Of a DNA stretch of 64,000 nt, positions 1 through 10,267 are shown piece by piece. The position numbers were made by a program, and so were the translations under genes. The stretch comes from Pagrus major. Taxonomy: Eukaryota > Chordata > Actinopteri > Spariformes > Sparidae. Every line of letters starts with the position of its first letter. The first letter of the stretch is position 1. The stretch lies in the NCBI RefSeq assembly GCF_040436345.1, contig NC_133236.1, positions 18,493,466 to 18,557,465 of the forward strand, read 5' to 3'. The notes under the pieces are model-generated. The model did not search any database. It was not told where the DNA came from and was given only the letters and a program-made list of their open reading frames with translations.

Positions 1-32
1 GGATAAATAAAGTATCTATAGCAGGTAAAGCT

Positions 33-445
33 CATCCTGACAGCTTGGAATATTACTGTCAGATACTGTTCCCCCTCTGTTCAATATGAAAGGATGCTCA
101 CACATCTTTCAAATTCATACTCCTGACTTCTTTCCCCACAACAGATAAGTCCTGTGATTTTCAGGCTGATATCATTAAATTTGACCATTTACAACAGGGG
201 GAACGCATCCTGACAGCTTGGAGTATTACTGTCAGATACTGTTCCCCCTCTGTTCAATATGAAAGGAGGCTCACACATCTTTCAAATTCATACTGCTGAC
301 TTCTTTCCCCACAACAGATAAGTCCTGTGATTTTCAGGCTGATATCATTAAATTTGACCATTTACAAAAGGGGGAACGCATCCTGAACACTTGGAGTATT
401 ATTGTCAGATATTGTTCCCCCTCTGTTCAATATTAAAGAAGGCTC
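33..445. repeat. Tandem repeat, about 173-bp unit, 2.4 copies
   Basis: The segment starting catcctgacagcttgga recurs at 33, 206 and 379, giving an exact 173-bp period. The first two units are nearly identical and the third is partial and diverged. No coding potential is visible. It may be the edge of a longer satellite-like array that extends left of the window. Confidence 0.85.
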
Positions 446-1180
446 AGACAAGCATTAAAGACTTTAATAACAGTAAACAAAAAATAAATAGTGTATACTT
501 ACTTTTTAGAACATACAATTATTATTCAAATCCAATAAATACAAAATTAAATCAACAAAAACATCAAAATAATTTTAAAAAATTATAAATATGAAAATTT
601 TCATATAGGCTTTGTAAAGAAAACACACACATTTATCAATTTCTTATGTTGGTCTTTTAAGTTCCTTTCCTTTAGCATAAGGACATAAAAACACAAACAT
701 ATGTGCTGTTGTCCCAGTTTAAAAATATAACTAGACAGTCATGAAATTTGGATTTCACTTCTACAATACAACATCTTCAGATAAAACTCGCTAAAAGTCA
801 GTTTTGAACCTTAGCTCTCTCCACAGTGCCTCTGTGGTACGAGCACAACAGCTCGGGGGCGAGCTTTTTGTGAACGCGCGCTTCCTTCGCCCTTCGGGCT
901 ATTTCGGACGGGGGCAGGACTAGAGGAAACACATCTGGACGAGGAAACTTTGCAGTAGGAAATCCTGTTATTTAACTGCATGTCATATTGATTTACACTG
1001 TAGCATTTAAACGCACTCTTTAAAACTGTGGCTTGGATTAAAATGTATTTGAATTGCCACTAAACGGTAACTATCTGGATCTATAAATCTCACATGTTCA
1101 TTACAAAAAACTTTACAGGACAATCACTTAGCTCCCCCTGCTGGACACTGATAGAAAACCTGTTATTTAACGTCAGGGGT
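446..1180. other. Intergenic, AT-rich with a short GC-rich island
   Basis: No gene is recognised. About 470-780 is very AT-rich. About 820-960 is a CpG-containing stretch with several short self-complementary runs (for example agctcgggggcgagct). It could be promoter-like, but no transcript structure can be supported. Confidence 0.4.
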
Positions 1181-1345
1181 TGAACGTACTTGAACGTATG
1201 ACGTAGTTAGTTCACGCTCGCTGGTCAGTGTCGCTGGTGCTCGCTGTCCAAAATGCTAATTTCGGGGAAGTTAATGCTTTTACAAACCTTTTTTTTGGGT
1301 AGCATCACCTTAGTCGTTTGGCCGAACATCTAATGTCCAAGGTAA
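1181..1345 (+). other. Possible first exon or promoter with a splice donor
   Basis: A CpG-containing stretch ends with ATGTCCAAG directly followed by gtaagg, a good splice-donor consensus. No partner exon could be recognised downstream, so this is only a candidate 5' exon. Confidence 0.2.
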
Positions 1346-2099
1346 GGTTATACGTTTTGCTTGTCATAAAACTGCATGAACTTCAGGGCCGTTTTATATT
1401 GCTTATGTAACTCATATGCTAACTTCAGCTAAAGTTCGACGGTGGCTTTAGCGTTAATGCTAAATAGCTAGCTAACTCACTCGAAGGGTGCGCCCACTCC
1501 GTAGTTAACTTGGCCTTACATTTACTATGGTATGTAATTATTACGAATTAAAAGCATCCAGTCATATTACCCTTTATCTTGTGCCATTGGCGTTAACTAT
1601 TAAAACTAGTTAAATGTAACACGTCGAGGTTCTGGACTTTTTAGGTTATATCTGCTGCGTCACGCCAGGTGGTGCAGGCCTGAAGTTCGCGTCCATGTTG
1701 AAGTTCACGCTAAAGGTCAAAATCACTTTTAATTAGTTGTTCAGCGTTAAATATCTATTGTCATAATTAGCTTCATACAGTTTTAAACCCATATACCAGT
1801 TTTACTTAATCATGAATGCCATTTTGCTGTCAACTTCGAAATTTGGACCTCGGCAGTTGTCATTAAAACTTTTATTTTGAAAAAACAAAAATGCAGGAAG
1901 TTGAAACATTTGTGCTGCTAGTTTGATGCACCGGGCCTGAACTGTGGATTTCCATTGCTATTTTGATTGAATTTACACGTTTGCTTGGATTAGCGTGGGC
2001 TTTAAATTGCTTAATATGTCTACTACAGTACAATGCAAAGCTTATTGCATGTTTGTGAACTGTGTAAGTTTCGTCCTGCGTGCGGTCTCCTGCGTATCT
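1346..2099. other. Non-coding spacer upstream of U2
   Basis: No ORF, RNA gene or repeat is recognised here. The sequence is AT-rich and unrelated to the matching interval upstream of the second U2 gene, so U2 promoter homology begins only near 2100. Confidence 0.4.
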
Positions 2100-2499
2100 T
2101 CCCTCACCAGAGGGAGACAGAGCTCGATCTATAGTTGTGGAAGCAGTTGTTGACGTAGAGTTGCCGTGTTCTGTTAATTACGGTTAATTTCATCCGAACA
2201 CTCGAGATTAAGTTTTAAATAGTTATACTGAGTTAAAATCACATCATTTGACCGAATAAACGAACAATTCTTCCGCCATTAAAGCTAAAAATAAGAATTT
2301 AAGATAGTAATTCGTAGTGACGGCTCATTGGGCAGTAGCTCATCACGTGACCAGAAATAGCATTAACCCGCATTCACTTTGACAACAATCCGTGACTAAA
2401 GTGTGCGATCTAATGCGTCTTTTTGTGCCGTTCAGTCATAAAACATGAAACAGCACTTGTACATTTGGTGGCACTTTTTTGTAGTTATTGAAATAATTT
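2100..2499 (+). promoter_or_regulatory. Upstream control region of U2 copy A
   Basis: This region aligns with 30182-30569 upstream of the second U2 gene. Similarity is patchy at the far end and becomes almost complete from about 2300 to the gene. Two blocks stand out: cgaataaacgaacaattc (about 2255, about -300) and a block around the CACGTGACC E-box (about 2345, about -215), where snRNA distal elements usually lie. No consensus octamer was found, so the nature of the distal element is inferred from position and conservation. Confidence 0.6.
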
Positions 2500-2517
2500 T
2501 CAACCGTAAGTGAAAGT
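2500..2517 (+). promoter_or_regulatory. U2 proximal sequence element (PSE)
   Basis: tcaaccgtaagtgaaagt lies at -61 to -44 of the U2 start. Position and sequence fit the vertebrate PSE bound by SNAPc. There is no TATA box at -25, as expected for a Pol II snRNA promoter. The second U2 gene has the same element at the same distance. Confidence 0.75.
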
Positions 2518-2560
2518 CATAGTGAGGATAATGACCCTCCCACTTCGCCAGATATGTGGT

Positions 2561-2751
2561 ATCGCTTCTCGGCCTTTTGGCTAAGATCAAGTGTAGTATC
2601 TGTTCTTATCAGTTTAATATCTGATACGTCCCCTACCCGGGGACCATATATTAAATTGATTTTTGGAACAGGGAGATGGAATAGGGGCTTGCTCCGTCCA
2701 CTCCACGCATCGACCTGGTATTGCAGTACTTCCAGGAACGGTGCACCCCCC
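2561..2751 (+). ncRNA. U2 spliceosomal snRNA (copy A)
   Basis: This is full-length U2 snRNA, about 191 nt. It begins with the invariant ATCGCTTCTCGGCC. It carries the branch-point recognition core GTAGTA near nucleotide 33, the Sm site region gatttttgg near nucleotide 100, and the 3' stem-loops, ending gtgcaccccc. Stem-loop IIa reads gtcccctacccggggac, which differs from the mammalian form but keeps pairing through matched changes. U2 base-pairs with the intron branch site in the spliceosome. The promoter (PSE) and 3' box are intact, so the copy is probably active. An open reading frame across it is a chance overlap. Confidence 0.97.
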
Positions 2752-2758
2752 TCTCACT

Positions 2759-2774
2759 GTTAAAAAGTAAAGTT
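2759..2774 (+). terminator. U2 3' box
   Basis: gttaaaaagtaaagtt begins 8 nt after the RNA end and fits the vertebrate snRNA 3'-box pattern (GTTT, then AAA, then purine-rich). This element directs 3' end formation by the Integrator complex. Confidence 0.65.
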
Positions 2775-3142
2775 CTTTATTATTCGTTCAGAAAGCAGCT
2801 GGTATGTCACTGCTACAGTTTGTTTAGAAATGAGTGTTTCTGTATTGTTAAAATTGTAATGTCTATCGGCATATGAAGAGCAAGAGCCTGCATATCGGTA
2901 ATATTTTTCATTTGTTTGTGTGTGTGTGCGTGTATGCACGATGGCACTGTTGAATGAGTCATGGAGATTGCAAAGATAAATGTGCCATATTTACTGCCCT
3001 TTCCACATTTTATAAAAAAGCCCTCATACAGATTGATTGGATTGAATCTGGTTGTTGGTTCCTCATTGCTCTGCTCATTTCCCAAAAGTGAAAATCCTTT
3101 CTGCATAGTTTTCTTATGTGTGGTTTCACAGCCTGTAAACAC
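2775..3142. other. Spacer between U2 and the U1 array
   Basis: There is a short GT-rich run near 2915-2935 and otherwise no recognisable feature. Homology with the second U2 locus stops a few bases after the 3' box. Confidence 0.4.
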
Positions 3143-3194
3143 TGTATATGTGTGCACTTTATTTAACTTAGTATTTAGTTGCTATTAGCCATAA

Positions 3195-3410
3195 TAGCAG
3201 GTCGCTTTGGATACCCCAGCTGCACGCTGAAGTATCCTTGAACAAGATACTGAACCCCAAATTGCTCCTGATGAGCAGGTTGGCACCTTGCATAACAGCC
3301 TCTGCCTTCAGTGTAGTCGTGTGTGTGAATGTGACAAGTGTTGTAAAGTGCTTTGAGGGGTTAGTAGACTGGAAAAGTGCTATAGAAATGCCAGTCCATC
3401 TACCATATAG
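3195..3410 (+). repeat. Dispersed fish repeat with cgctttggata start
   Basis: This segment (cgctttggatac... ending ccagtccatctacca) is present at 3203 and 6608, and its tail begins unit 3 at 8911. The phrases gtaaagtgctttgaggg and ccagtccatctacca are typical of a repeat dispersed through fish genomes, probably a non-LTR or SINE-type tail. The family name is not certain. Confidence 0.5.
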
Positions 3411-4341
3411 AGAAAAAAGTATATAGGTTCACTTAGCTACAACTAATACAGTCAAATACATCAGTCCTGTAATGAATCCTCCCTTGATGAACATTGTAAT
3501 CATATTAAAATTAATGTATATTATATTGTAATCAGTTTTTATTGAAATAGTTCGAGAGAAGGGTTGTTTCAACTGGATGCTCATGTTGGGGGCTGCAGTT
3601 TGTGGTGCTGTTGAATTGTAGTGCCTAACACTGTGCTATACAGCATGTTAAAATCCTATCGTATCATTTTCCTTGCCCCACTCTGATGCAGAAACAGGTT
3701 TACCAGAGATTATAACTACATATTACCCAAGTGATGAAATTAATCCATTTCATAATTTTAAGTTTTAAACGAAGTATTTTAGTATAAATACTGATTCTCC
3801 AGTTCAGTGAAAAGGTTTACATGACATACAGTGACTAAATTCATCTGTGTCACGGCAATTTGAAGTTCATATTTTTCTGATCAGGCATCTGACAAATAGG
3901 GTTTATTAGTTAATGCATGTATATTTTCTTTCTTGTTACACTGGGGGCTGCAGTTTGTGCTGTTGAATTGTATTGCCTAACACTCTGCTATACAGTATGT
4001 TAAAATCTTATTTTGCAGAACAACCAGTGTTGTTCACTCTCCAGAGCAGTAGGTGGCAGTAGCAGCAAATTCCAGTACCCACCAGCCTTGAACAAAGAAA
4101 CAGGAAGTGGTTGGCCATAAGCGGGGAACAAAGAATCAGGAAGTGGTTGTAATGTGAGGGGAAAAAAATTGATTTGTGTGTTTTTATCCTCTTATGTGAA
4201 CTTAAAATGTGAATGAAACAACCAGTGATCACAGTATTATTTAGCTTTGGCTCACTTGAACTTGCTGTTGAGCTGTTGCTCATATGTGGGAGGTAAAATA
4301 GATACAGATGGTGATCTGAGGTTAGCTTTTGATGTGGTAAT

Positions 4342-4363
4342 GCAGCATTGCATGATGGGAAAT
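4342..4363 (+). promoter_or_regulatory. U1 distal element, ZNF143/Staf-like site (copy 1)
   Basis: gcattgcatgatgggaaat lies at about -213 of the U1 start. Its reverse complement, ttcccatcatgcaatgc, fits the ZNF143/Staf (SPH) motif found in vertebrate snRNA enhancers. The same sequence occurs at exactly the same distance in all three U1 units. Confidence 0.7.
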
Positions 4364-4496
4364 GGATCCAGTATTTGTCAAGTATAATATAAATATTTTT
4401 TGTCAGCCTTAACATGGGACTCTTTCTTCTATATTAAATACTTATACCTTCACACACCCTTCTTTAGCCTCTGGTTTTGGTCATTTATAGTGTTAG

Positions 4497-4514
4497 CACC
4501 ATTAGGTAGCATGG
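4497..4514 (+). promoter_or_regulatory. U1 proximal sequence element (copy 1)
   Basis: caccattaggtagcatgg lies at -60 to -43, the position of the PSE. It resembles the U2 PSE of this window only in part (ACC-TA-GT core). It is identical in all three U1 units. Confidence 0.55.
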
Positions 4515-4556
4515 TATGTGTGCGAATGAAACCCTCCTCTCAAATCTGTACAACTC

Positions 4557-4720
4557 ATACTTACCTGGCAGGGGAGATACCATGATCAAGAAGGTGGTTC
4601 ACCCAGGGCGAGGCTCAGCCATTGCACTCCGGTTGTGCTGACCCCTGCGAATTCCCCAAATGTGGGAATCTCGACTGCATAATTTCTGGTAGTGGGGGAC
4701 TGCGTTCGCGCTCTCCCCTG
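4557..4720 (+). ncRNA. U1 spliceosomal snRNA (copy 1)
   Basis: This is complete 164-nt U1 snRNA. The 5' end ATACTTACCTGGCAG pairs with 5' splice sites. Stem-loop I carries gatcaagaagg (U1-70K binding; mammals have gatcacgaagg). Stem-loop II carries attgcactcc (U1A binding). The Sm site is aatttctgg and the RNA ends with the 3' hairpin tgcgttcgcgctctcccctg. The distal element, PSE and 3' box are all present, so the gene is probably transcribed. Its RNA sequence is identical to copies 2 and 3. Confidence 0.97.
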
Positions 4721-4727
4721 ATAACAT

Positions 4728-4740
4728 GTAAAAAGAAAAT
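4728..4740 (+). terminator. U1 3' box (copy 1)
   Basis: gtaaaaagaaaat starts 8 nt after the RNA end and fits the snRNA 3'-box pattern. It is identical in the other two units. Confidence 0.55.
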
Positions 4741-5129
4741 CTGACAGCTGAAAAGCTCCTCAATATCTGCTTCAGCTCTCTTTAGCTCCTTTGAAGCTAA
4801 ACATTTTTTATTAAAAATGTTTTTTTTTTGCGATTATTTAAAAGTGTGATAATGTTATCAATATATGCTTATGTATACTTACATTTAAATAAATATGCTG
4901 TAAATCATGAACTGATGAATATGAAGTCACAACAGCTCAGTCACAAAATAATCTGCCAATATTTTATTATTCACTTTTTCCTGAGTTTCCCAATGAAATT
5001 TGTTTTGAAATCATCTGAAGGCCAACAATCCACAGGATGAATAGGCAAACATTGTGTAGAACAGCGTTAACGTTAGGAAAATCCACTATGGGTCAAATGT
5101 TGAGTATGGTTGTATACTGCAGTTATCTC

Positions 5130-5985
5130 TGTTCCCCACCAGAGACCACCAGAGGTTGTTTCACACACTGTGTGTCTCACTTCTAGCAAATCCTCACTCA
5201 TTTCTTGCATCATCGGTCTCTTGAGTGTGTTGTCTTCAGCTTGCAGAGCGAGAATTTCAGGGATGCACCGATGTGCTCTACTATGGATGTAAGTGAAAAC
5301 ACCGTGCACTGCTTTTCTGAGGCCAGGTTTTTAACAAGGCCGACATTCTCAAGATTAGGCAATGTCATTAGCCTTGTTTCCATAAAGCAATTTTCTGCGC
5401 ATTTTGAAGAATATTGCTTTAAAAGTTTGTACACTCACTTGAGGTAGTTTTTGTCTTTTGCGAATCAGAGTGAATGCGCAAAATGTTTGGAAACAGTTTT
5501 GCCGGATAATCTCTGACGTAGCGAACATTCAACTCGCATGACTGATCAGTTGTTTAGGCTGTCTGCAAAAACATGTCTGTATGCAAGAGGCACATGTGGA
5601 CTGATGAAGAGACCAAACAATTCCTCGGCCTGATCCACAAAGTACAACTTGCCCCAATCGAAAGTAATTCCTGAAGACCTCTCTCCATTTTGTCTCCTGG
5701 TTTGTTAACCTCTAGTCTCTGTTTACTTCCATATCCACGCCTGATCTAGCCACGTAGCCTACATCATGTCTTCCTCTGATGAAATTGGACTTTATGTAGC
5801 CCAGTTCATTCACTCAAAACCCTTTATGGAAACTACGAACCTTCAAAAGTTTGCTTAAAATTTGCTTGACATTTTATGGAAACATGGCTATTGTTTGTTG
5901 GCATGAGGCACAACGTATTCCTGTCCATAGCCACTACTATGCAGGAACCTGGACATCATCTCAAAAATTGTTCCCCACCTTCTGT
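5130..5985 (+). mobile_element. Decayed DNA transposon sequence with Myb/SANT-like fragment
   Basis: A short reading frame at 5573-5671 encodes 33 residues including KRHMWTDEETKQFLGLIHK. This looks like the start of the Myb/SANT-like DNA-binding protein encoded by PIF/Harbinger transposons, followed by a stop. Nearby, cagggatgcaccgatg at about 5256 resembles a hAT terminus. Copies of the whole segment occur at about 10660-11540 (stop after 18 residues) and, in part, at 8610-8908. These are non-functional relics carried along with the U1 units. Confidence 0.45.
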
Positions 5986-6269
5986 CACATCATGGATTAG
6001 TGCATGCTCAGGTAGTTCCAGGTCTGCTTGTTTTTTTTCTTCTTCCAAAGCTGAGAAAATTCCTAAATCCAGTGTCTGCATGCTCAGACCTTAGTTTCCT
6101 CCGTGACATATCTGAGACAGCCTGTTGCTTAAACTGGGGTGACGCACCGACATCATCGATTACATGAATGCGTTGATTTGTGTGTGTGTCGCAAGGAAGT
6201 AAGTTAGCTTTGCCCAGTCAAAGCATGGATTAATCCAGAGAACTAGCTGAGGCAAAAAAAAAACTTGCC

Positions 6270-6440
6270 CACAATCATCTAAAGTGTGTGAATATTTTAG
6301 GGGAAGACCCAACAATATGGTGCTCTGTAAGTACTGCAAGTTGGAAATGGCTCATCACAGCAGTACAACTGCTGTGCGCAAACGCTTGAAGCAGAAGTAT
6401 CCTGGAACTCTTTGTCAAGACGACAGCTAGTACAAGACTG
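6270..6440 (+). mobile_element. hAT-type relic with BED zinc-finger fragment
   Basis: The frame from 6317 reads MVLCKYCKLEMAHHSSTTAV followed by a basic stretch. The CxxC and spaced His residues fit a BED-type zinc finger, the usual N-terminus of hAT transposases. Only about 35 codons remain before a stop. The assignment rests on this motif alone. Confidence 0.4.
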
Positions 6441-6720
6441 CACCATATTTACTTTCTGTCCACATCAGAGCTAATATATTAACAATATTAAGGCATGCAA
6501 CATGTTCCTGTTAGTAGTAATTGATTTTCTAATGTTAAATGTTTCTTCATTGCCCCCATTGGTAGCAGCTCTATATGTGTGCACTTTATTGAACTTATTA
6601 TTTATTCGCTTTGGATACTCCAGCTGCACGCTGAAGTATCCTTGAAAAAGATACTGAACCCCAAATTGCTCCTGATGAGCAGGTTGGCACCTTGCATGAC
6701 AGCCTCTGCCTTCAGTGTAT

Positions 6721-6722
<2 letters not shown>

Positions 6723-6797
<75 letters not shown>
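6723..6797 (+). repeat. (GT)n microsatellite
   Basis: About 37 uninterrupted GT dinucleotides. Unit 1 has only a few GT steps at the matching position (about 3319), so the expansion is specific to unit 2. Confidence 0.97.
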
Positions 6798-6799
<2 letters not shown>

Positions 6800-7808
6800 A
6801 ATGTGACAAGTGTTGTAAAGTGCTTTGAGGGGTCAGTAGACTGGAAAAGTGCTATAGAAATGCCAGTCCATCTACCATATAGAGAAAAAAGTATATAGGT
6901 TCACTTGGCTATAACTAATGCAGTCAAATACAGCAGTCCTGTAATGAATCCTCCCTTGATGAACATTATAATCATATTAAAATGAATGTATATTATATTG
7001 TAATCAGTCTTTATTGAAATAGTTCGAGAGAAGGGTTGTTTCAATTGCATTATCATGTTGGGGGCTGCAGTTTGTGGTGCTGTTGAATTGTAGTGCCTAA
7101 CACTGTGTTATACAGCATGTTAAAATCCTATCGTATCATTTTCCTTGCCCCACTCTGATGCAGAAATAGGTTTACCAGGGATTATAACTACATATTACCC
7201 AAGTGATGAAATAAATACTTTGTTTAAAACTTAAAATTATTAAATGGATTTAAGTATAAATATTGATTCTCCAGTTCAGTGAAAGGGTTTACATGACATA
7301 CAGTGACTAAATTCATCTGTGTTACAGCAATTTGAGGTTCATTATTTTTCTAATCAGGCATCCGACAAATAGGGTTTATTAGTCAATGCATGTATATTTT
7401 CTTTCTTGTTACACCGGGGGCTGCAGTTTGGTGTGCTGTTGAATTGTATTGCCTAACACTCTGCTATACAGTATGTTAAAATCCTATTTTGCAGAACAAC
7501 CAGTGTTGTTCACTCTCCAGAGCAGTAGGTGGCAGTAGCAGGAATGTCAGTAGCCCACCAGCCGTGAACAAAGAAACAGGAAGTGGTTGGCCATGAGCGG
7601 CGAACAAAGAATCAGGAAGTGGTTGTAATGTGAGGGAAAAAATTTGATTTGTGTGTTTTTATCCTCTTATGTGAACTTAAAATGTGGATGAAACAACCAG
7701 TGATCACAGTATTATTTAGCTTTGGCTCACTTGAACTTGCTGTTGCTCATATGTTGGAGGTAAAATAGATACAGCTGGTGATCTGAGGTTAGCTTTTGAT
7801 GTGGTAAT

Positions 7809-7830
7809 GCAGCATTGCATGATGGGAAAT
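7809..7830 (+). promoter_or_regulatory. U1 distal element, ZNF143/Staf-like site (copy 2)
   Basis: The sequence and the -215 position match copy 1. Confidence 0.7.
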
Positions 7831-7963
7831 GGATCCAGTATTTGTCAAGTATAATATAAATATTTTTTGTCAGCCTTAACATGGGACTCTTTCTTCTATA
7901 TTAAATACTTATACCTTCACACACCCTTCTTTAGCCTCTGGTTTTGGTCATTTATAGTGTTAG

Positions 7964-7981
7964 CACCATTAGGTAGCATGG
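7964..7981 (+). promoter_or_regulatory. U1 proximal sequence element (copy 2)
   Basis: Same 18-mer as in copy 1, at -60 to -43. Confidence 0.55.
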
Positions 7982-8023
7982 TATGTGTGTGAATGACACC
8001 CTCCTCTCAAATCTGTACAACTC

Positions 8024-8187
8024 ATACTTACCTGGCAGGGGAGATACCATGATCAAGAAGGTGGTTCACCCAGGGCGAGGCTCAGCCATTGCACTCCGGT
8101 TGTGCTGACCCCTGCGAATTCCCCAAATGTGGGAATCTCGACTGCATAATTTCTGGTAGTGGGGGACTGCGTTCGCGCTCTCCCCTG
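8024..8187 (+). ncRNA. U1 spliceosomal snRNA (copy 2)
   Basis: This 164-nt U1 gene is identical in sequence to copy 1, including the 5' splice-site pairing region, both protein-binding loops and the Sm site. Its start lies 3467 bp after copy 1. Flanks carry scattered substitutions against the other units while the RNA has none, which suggests selection or gene conversion on the transcribed part. Confidence 0.97.
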
Positions 8188-8194
8188 ATAACAT

Positions 8195-8207
8195 GTAAAA
8201 AGAAAAT
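8195..8207 (+). terminator. U1 3' box (copy 2)
   Basis: gtaaaaagaaaat, 8 nt after the RNA end, as in copy 1. Confidence 0.55.
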
Positions 8208-9868
8208 CTGACAGCTGAAAAGCTCCTCAATATCTCCTTCAGTTCCCTTTAGCTCCCTTGAAGCTAAACATTTTATAAAAAATGTTTTTTTTTTGCGATT
8301 ATTTAAAAGTGTGATAATGTTATCAATATATGCTTATGTATACTTACATTTAAATAAATATGCTGTAAATTATGAACTGATGAAAATGAAGTCACAACAG
8401 CTCAGTCACAAAATAATCTGCCAATATTTTATTATTCACTTTTTCCTGAGTTTCCCAATGAAATTTGTTTTGAAATCATCTGAAGGCCAACAATCCACAG
8501 GATGAATAGGCAAACATTGTGTAGAACAGCGTTAACGTTAGGAAAATCCACTATGGGTCAAATGTTGAGTATATGGTTGTATACTGCAGTTATCTCCGTT
8601 CCCCACCAGAGACCACCAGAGGTTGTTTCACACACTGTGTGTCTCACTTCTAGCAAATCCTCACTCATTTCTTGCATCATCGGTCTCTTGAGTGTGTTGT
8701 CTTCAGCTTGCAGAGCGAGAATTTCAGGGATGCACCGATGTGCTCTACTATGGATGTGAGTGAAGACACCGTGCACTGCTTTTCTGAGGCCAGGTTTTTA
8801 ACAAGGCCGACATTCTCAAGATTAGGCAATGTCATTAGCCTTGTTTCCATAAAGCAATTTTCTACGCATTTTGAAGAATATTGCTTTAGAAATTTTATGG
8901 AAACGTCAAAGTGCTATAGAAATGCCAGTCCATCTACCATATAGAGAAAAAAGTATGTAGGTTCACTTGGCTATAACTAATGCAGTCAAATACAGCAGTC
9001 CTGTAATGAATCCTCCCTTGATGAACATTGTAATCATATTAAAATTAATGTATATTATATTGTAATCAGTTTTTATTGAAATAGTTCGAGAGAAGGGTTG
9101 TTTCAACTGCATTATCATGTTGGGGGCTGCAGTTTGTGGTGCTGTTGAATTGTAGTGCCTAACACTGTGCTATACAGCATGTTAAAATCCTATCGTATCA
9201 TTTTCCTTGCCCCACTCTGATGCAGAAATAGGTTTACCAGAGATTATAACTACATATTACCCAAGTGATGAAATAAATACTTTGTTTAAAACTTAAAATT
9301 ATTAAATGGATTTAAGTATAAATATTGATTCTCCAGTTCAGTGAAAGGGTTTACATGACATACAGTGACTAAATTCATCTGTGTTACAGCAATTTGAGGT
9401 TCATTATTTTTCTAATCAGGCATCTGACAAATAGGGTTTATTAGTTAATGCATGTATATTTTCTTTCTTGTTACACCGGGGGCTGCAGTTTGGTGTGCTG
9501 TTGAATTGTATTGCTAACACTCTACTATACAGTTGTTAAAATCCTACTTTGCAGAACCACCAGTGTTGTTCACTCTCCAGAGCAGTAGGTGGCAGTAGCA
9601 GGAATGTCAGTAGCCCACCAGCCGTGAACAAAGAAACAGGAAGTGGTTGGCCATGAGCAGGGAACAAAGAATCAGGAAGTGGTTGTAATGTGAGGGGAAA
9701 AAAATTGATTTGTGTGTTTTTATCCTCTTATGTGAACTTAAAATGTGGATGAAACAACCAGTGATCACAGTATTATTAGCTTTGGCTCACTTGAACTTGC
9801 TGTTGCTCATATGTGTGAGGTAAAATAGATACAGCTGGTGATCTGAGGTTAGCTTTTGATGTGGTAAT

Positions 9869-9890
9869 GCAGCATTGCATGATGGGAAAT
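9869..9890 (+). promoter_or_regulatory. U1 distal element, ZNF143/Staf-like site (copy 3)
   Basis: Same motif and same -215 distance as copies 1 and 2. Confidence 0.7.
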
Positions 9891-10023
9891 GGATCCAGTA
9901 TTTGTCAAGTATAATATAAATATTTTTTGTCAGCCTTAACATGGGACTCTTTCTTCTATATTAAATACTTATACCTTCACACACCCTTCTTTAGCCTCTG
10001 GTTTTGGTCATTTATAGTGTTAG

Positions 10024-10041
10024 CACCATTAGGTAGCATGG
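10024..10041 (+). promoter_or_regulatory. U1 proximal sequence element (copy 3)
   Basis: Same 18-mer as in copies 1 and 2, at -60 to -43. Confidence 0.55.
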
Positions 10042-10083
10042 TATGTGTGTGAATGACACCCTCCTCTCAAATCTGTACAACTC

Positions 10084-10247
10084 ATACTTACCTGGCAGGG
10101 GAGATACCATGATCAAGAAGGTGGTTCACCCAGGGCGAGGCTCAGCCATTGCACTCCGGTTGTGCTGACCCCTGCGAATTCCCCAAATGTGGGAATCTCG
10201 ACTGCATAATTTCTGGTAGTGGGGGACTGCGTTCGCGCTCTCCCCTG
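10084..10247 (+). ncRNA. U1 spliceosomal snRNA (copy 3)
   Basis: This third 164-nt U1 gene is identical to copies 1 and 2. Its start lies 2060 bp after copy 2. The distal element, PSE and 3' box are intact, so nothing visible marks it as a pseudogene. Confidence 0.97.
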
Positions 10248-10254
10248 ATAACAT

Positions 10255-10267
10255 GTAAAAAGAAAAT
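10255..10267 (+). terminator. U1 3' box (copy 3)
   Basis: gtaaaaagaaaat, 8 nt after the RNA end, as in the other copies. Confidence 0.55.

Larger units (their letters stand above)
3143..5985 (+). repeat. U1 tandem unit 1
   Basis: This is the longest intact copy of the U1 repeat unit. It aligns with 6572-8908 and, from its second third onward, with 8909-11540. It holds the U1 gene at 4557-4720 and roughly 1.2 kb of transposon-like sequence after it. The stretch 5440-5985 is absent from unit 2 but present in unit 3. Confidence 0.85.
6572..8908 (+). repeat. U1 tandem unit 2
   Basis: This unit is homologous to unit 1 from 3143. It holds U1 copy 2 but lacks the segment corresponding to 5440-5985 and later. 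At 8908 the sequence jumps directly into the start of unit 3, marking a deletion or unequal-exchange junction. It also contains an expanded GT microsatellite absent from unit 1. Confidence 0.85.

Noticed and set aside
2554-2763. 69-residue open frame on the plus strand (and the same at 30624-30833)
   Set aside because: It is simply the U2 snRNA gene read as protein.
6471-6898. His/Thr-rich and Val/Cys-rich frames
   Set aside because: They are translations of the (GT)n microsatellite.
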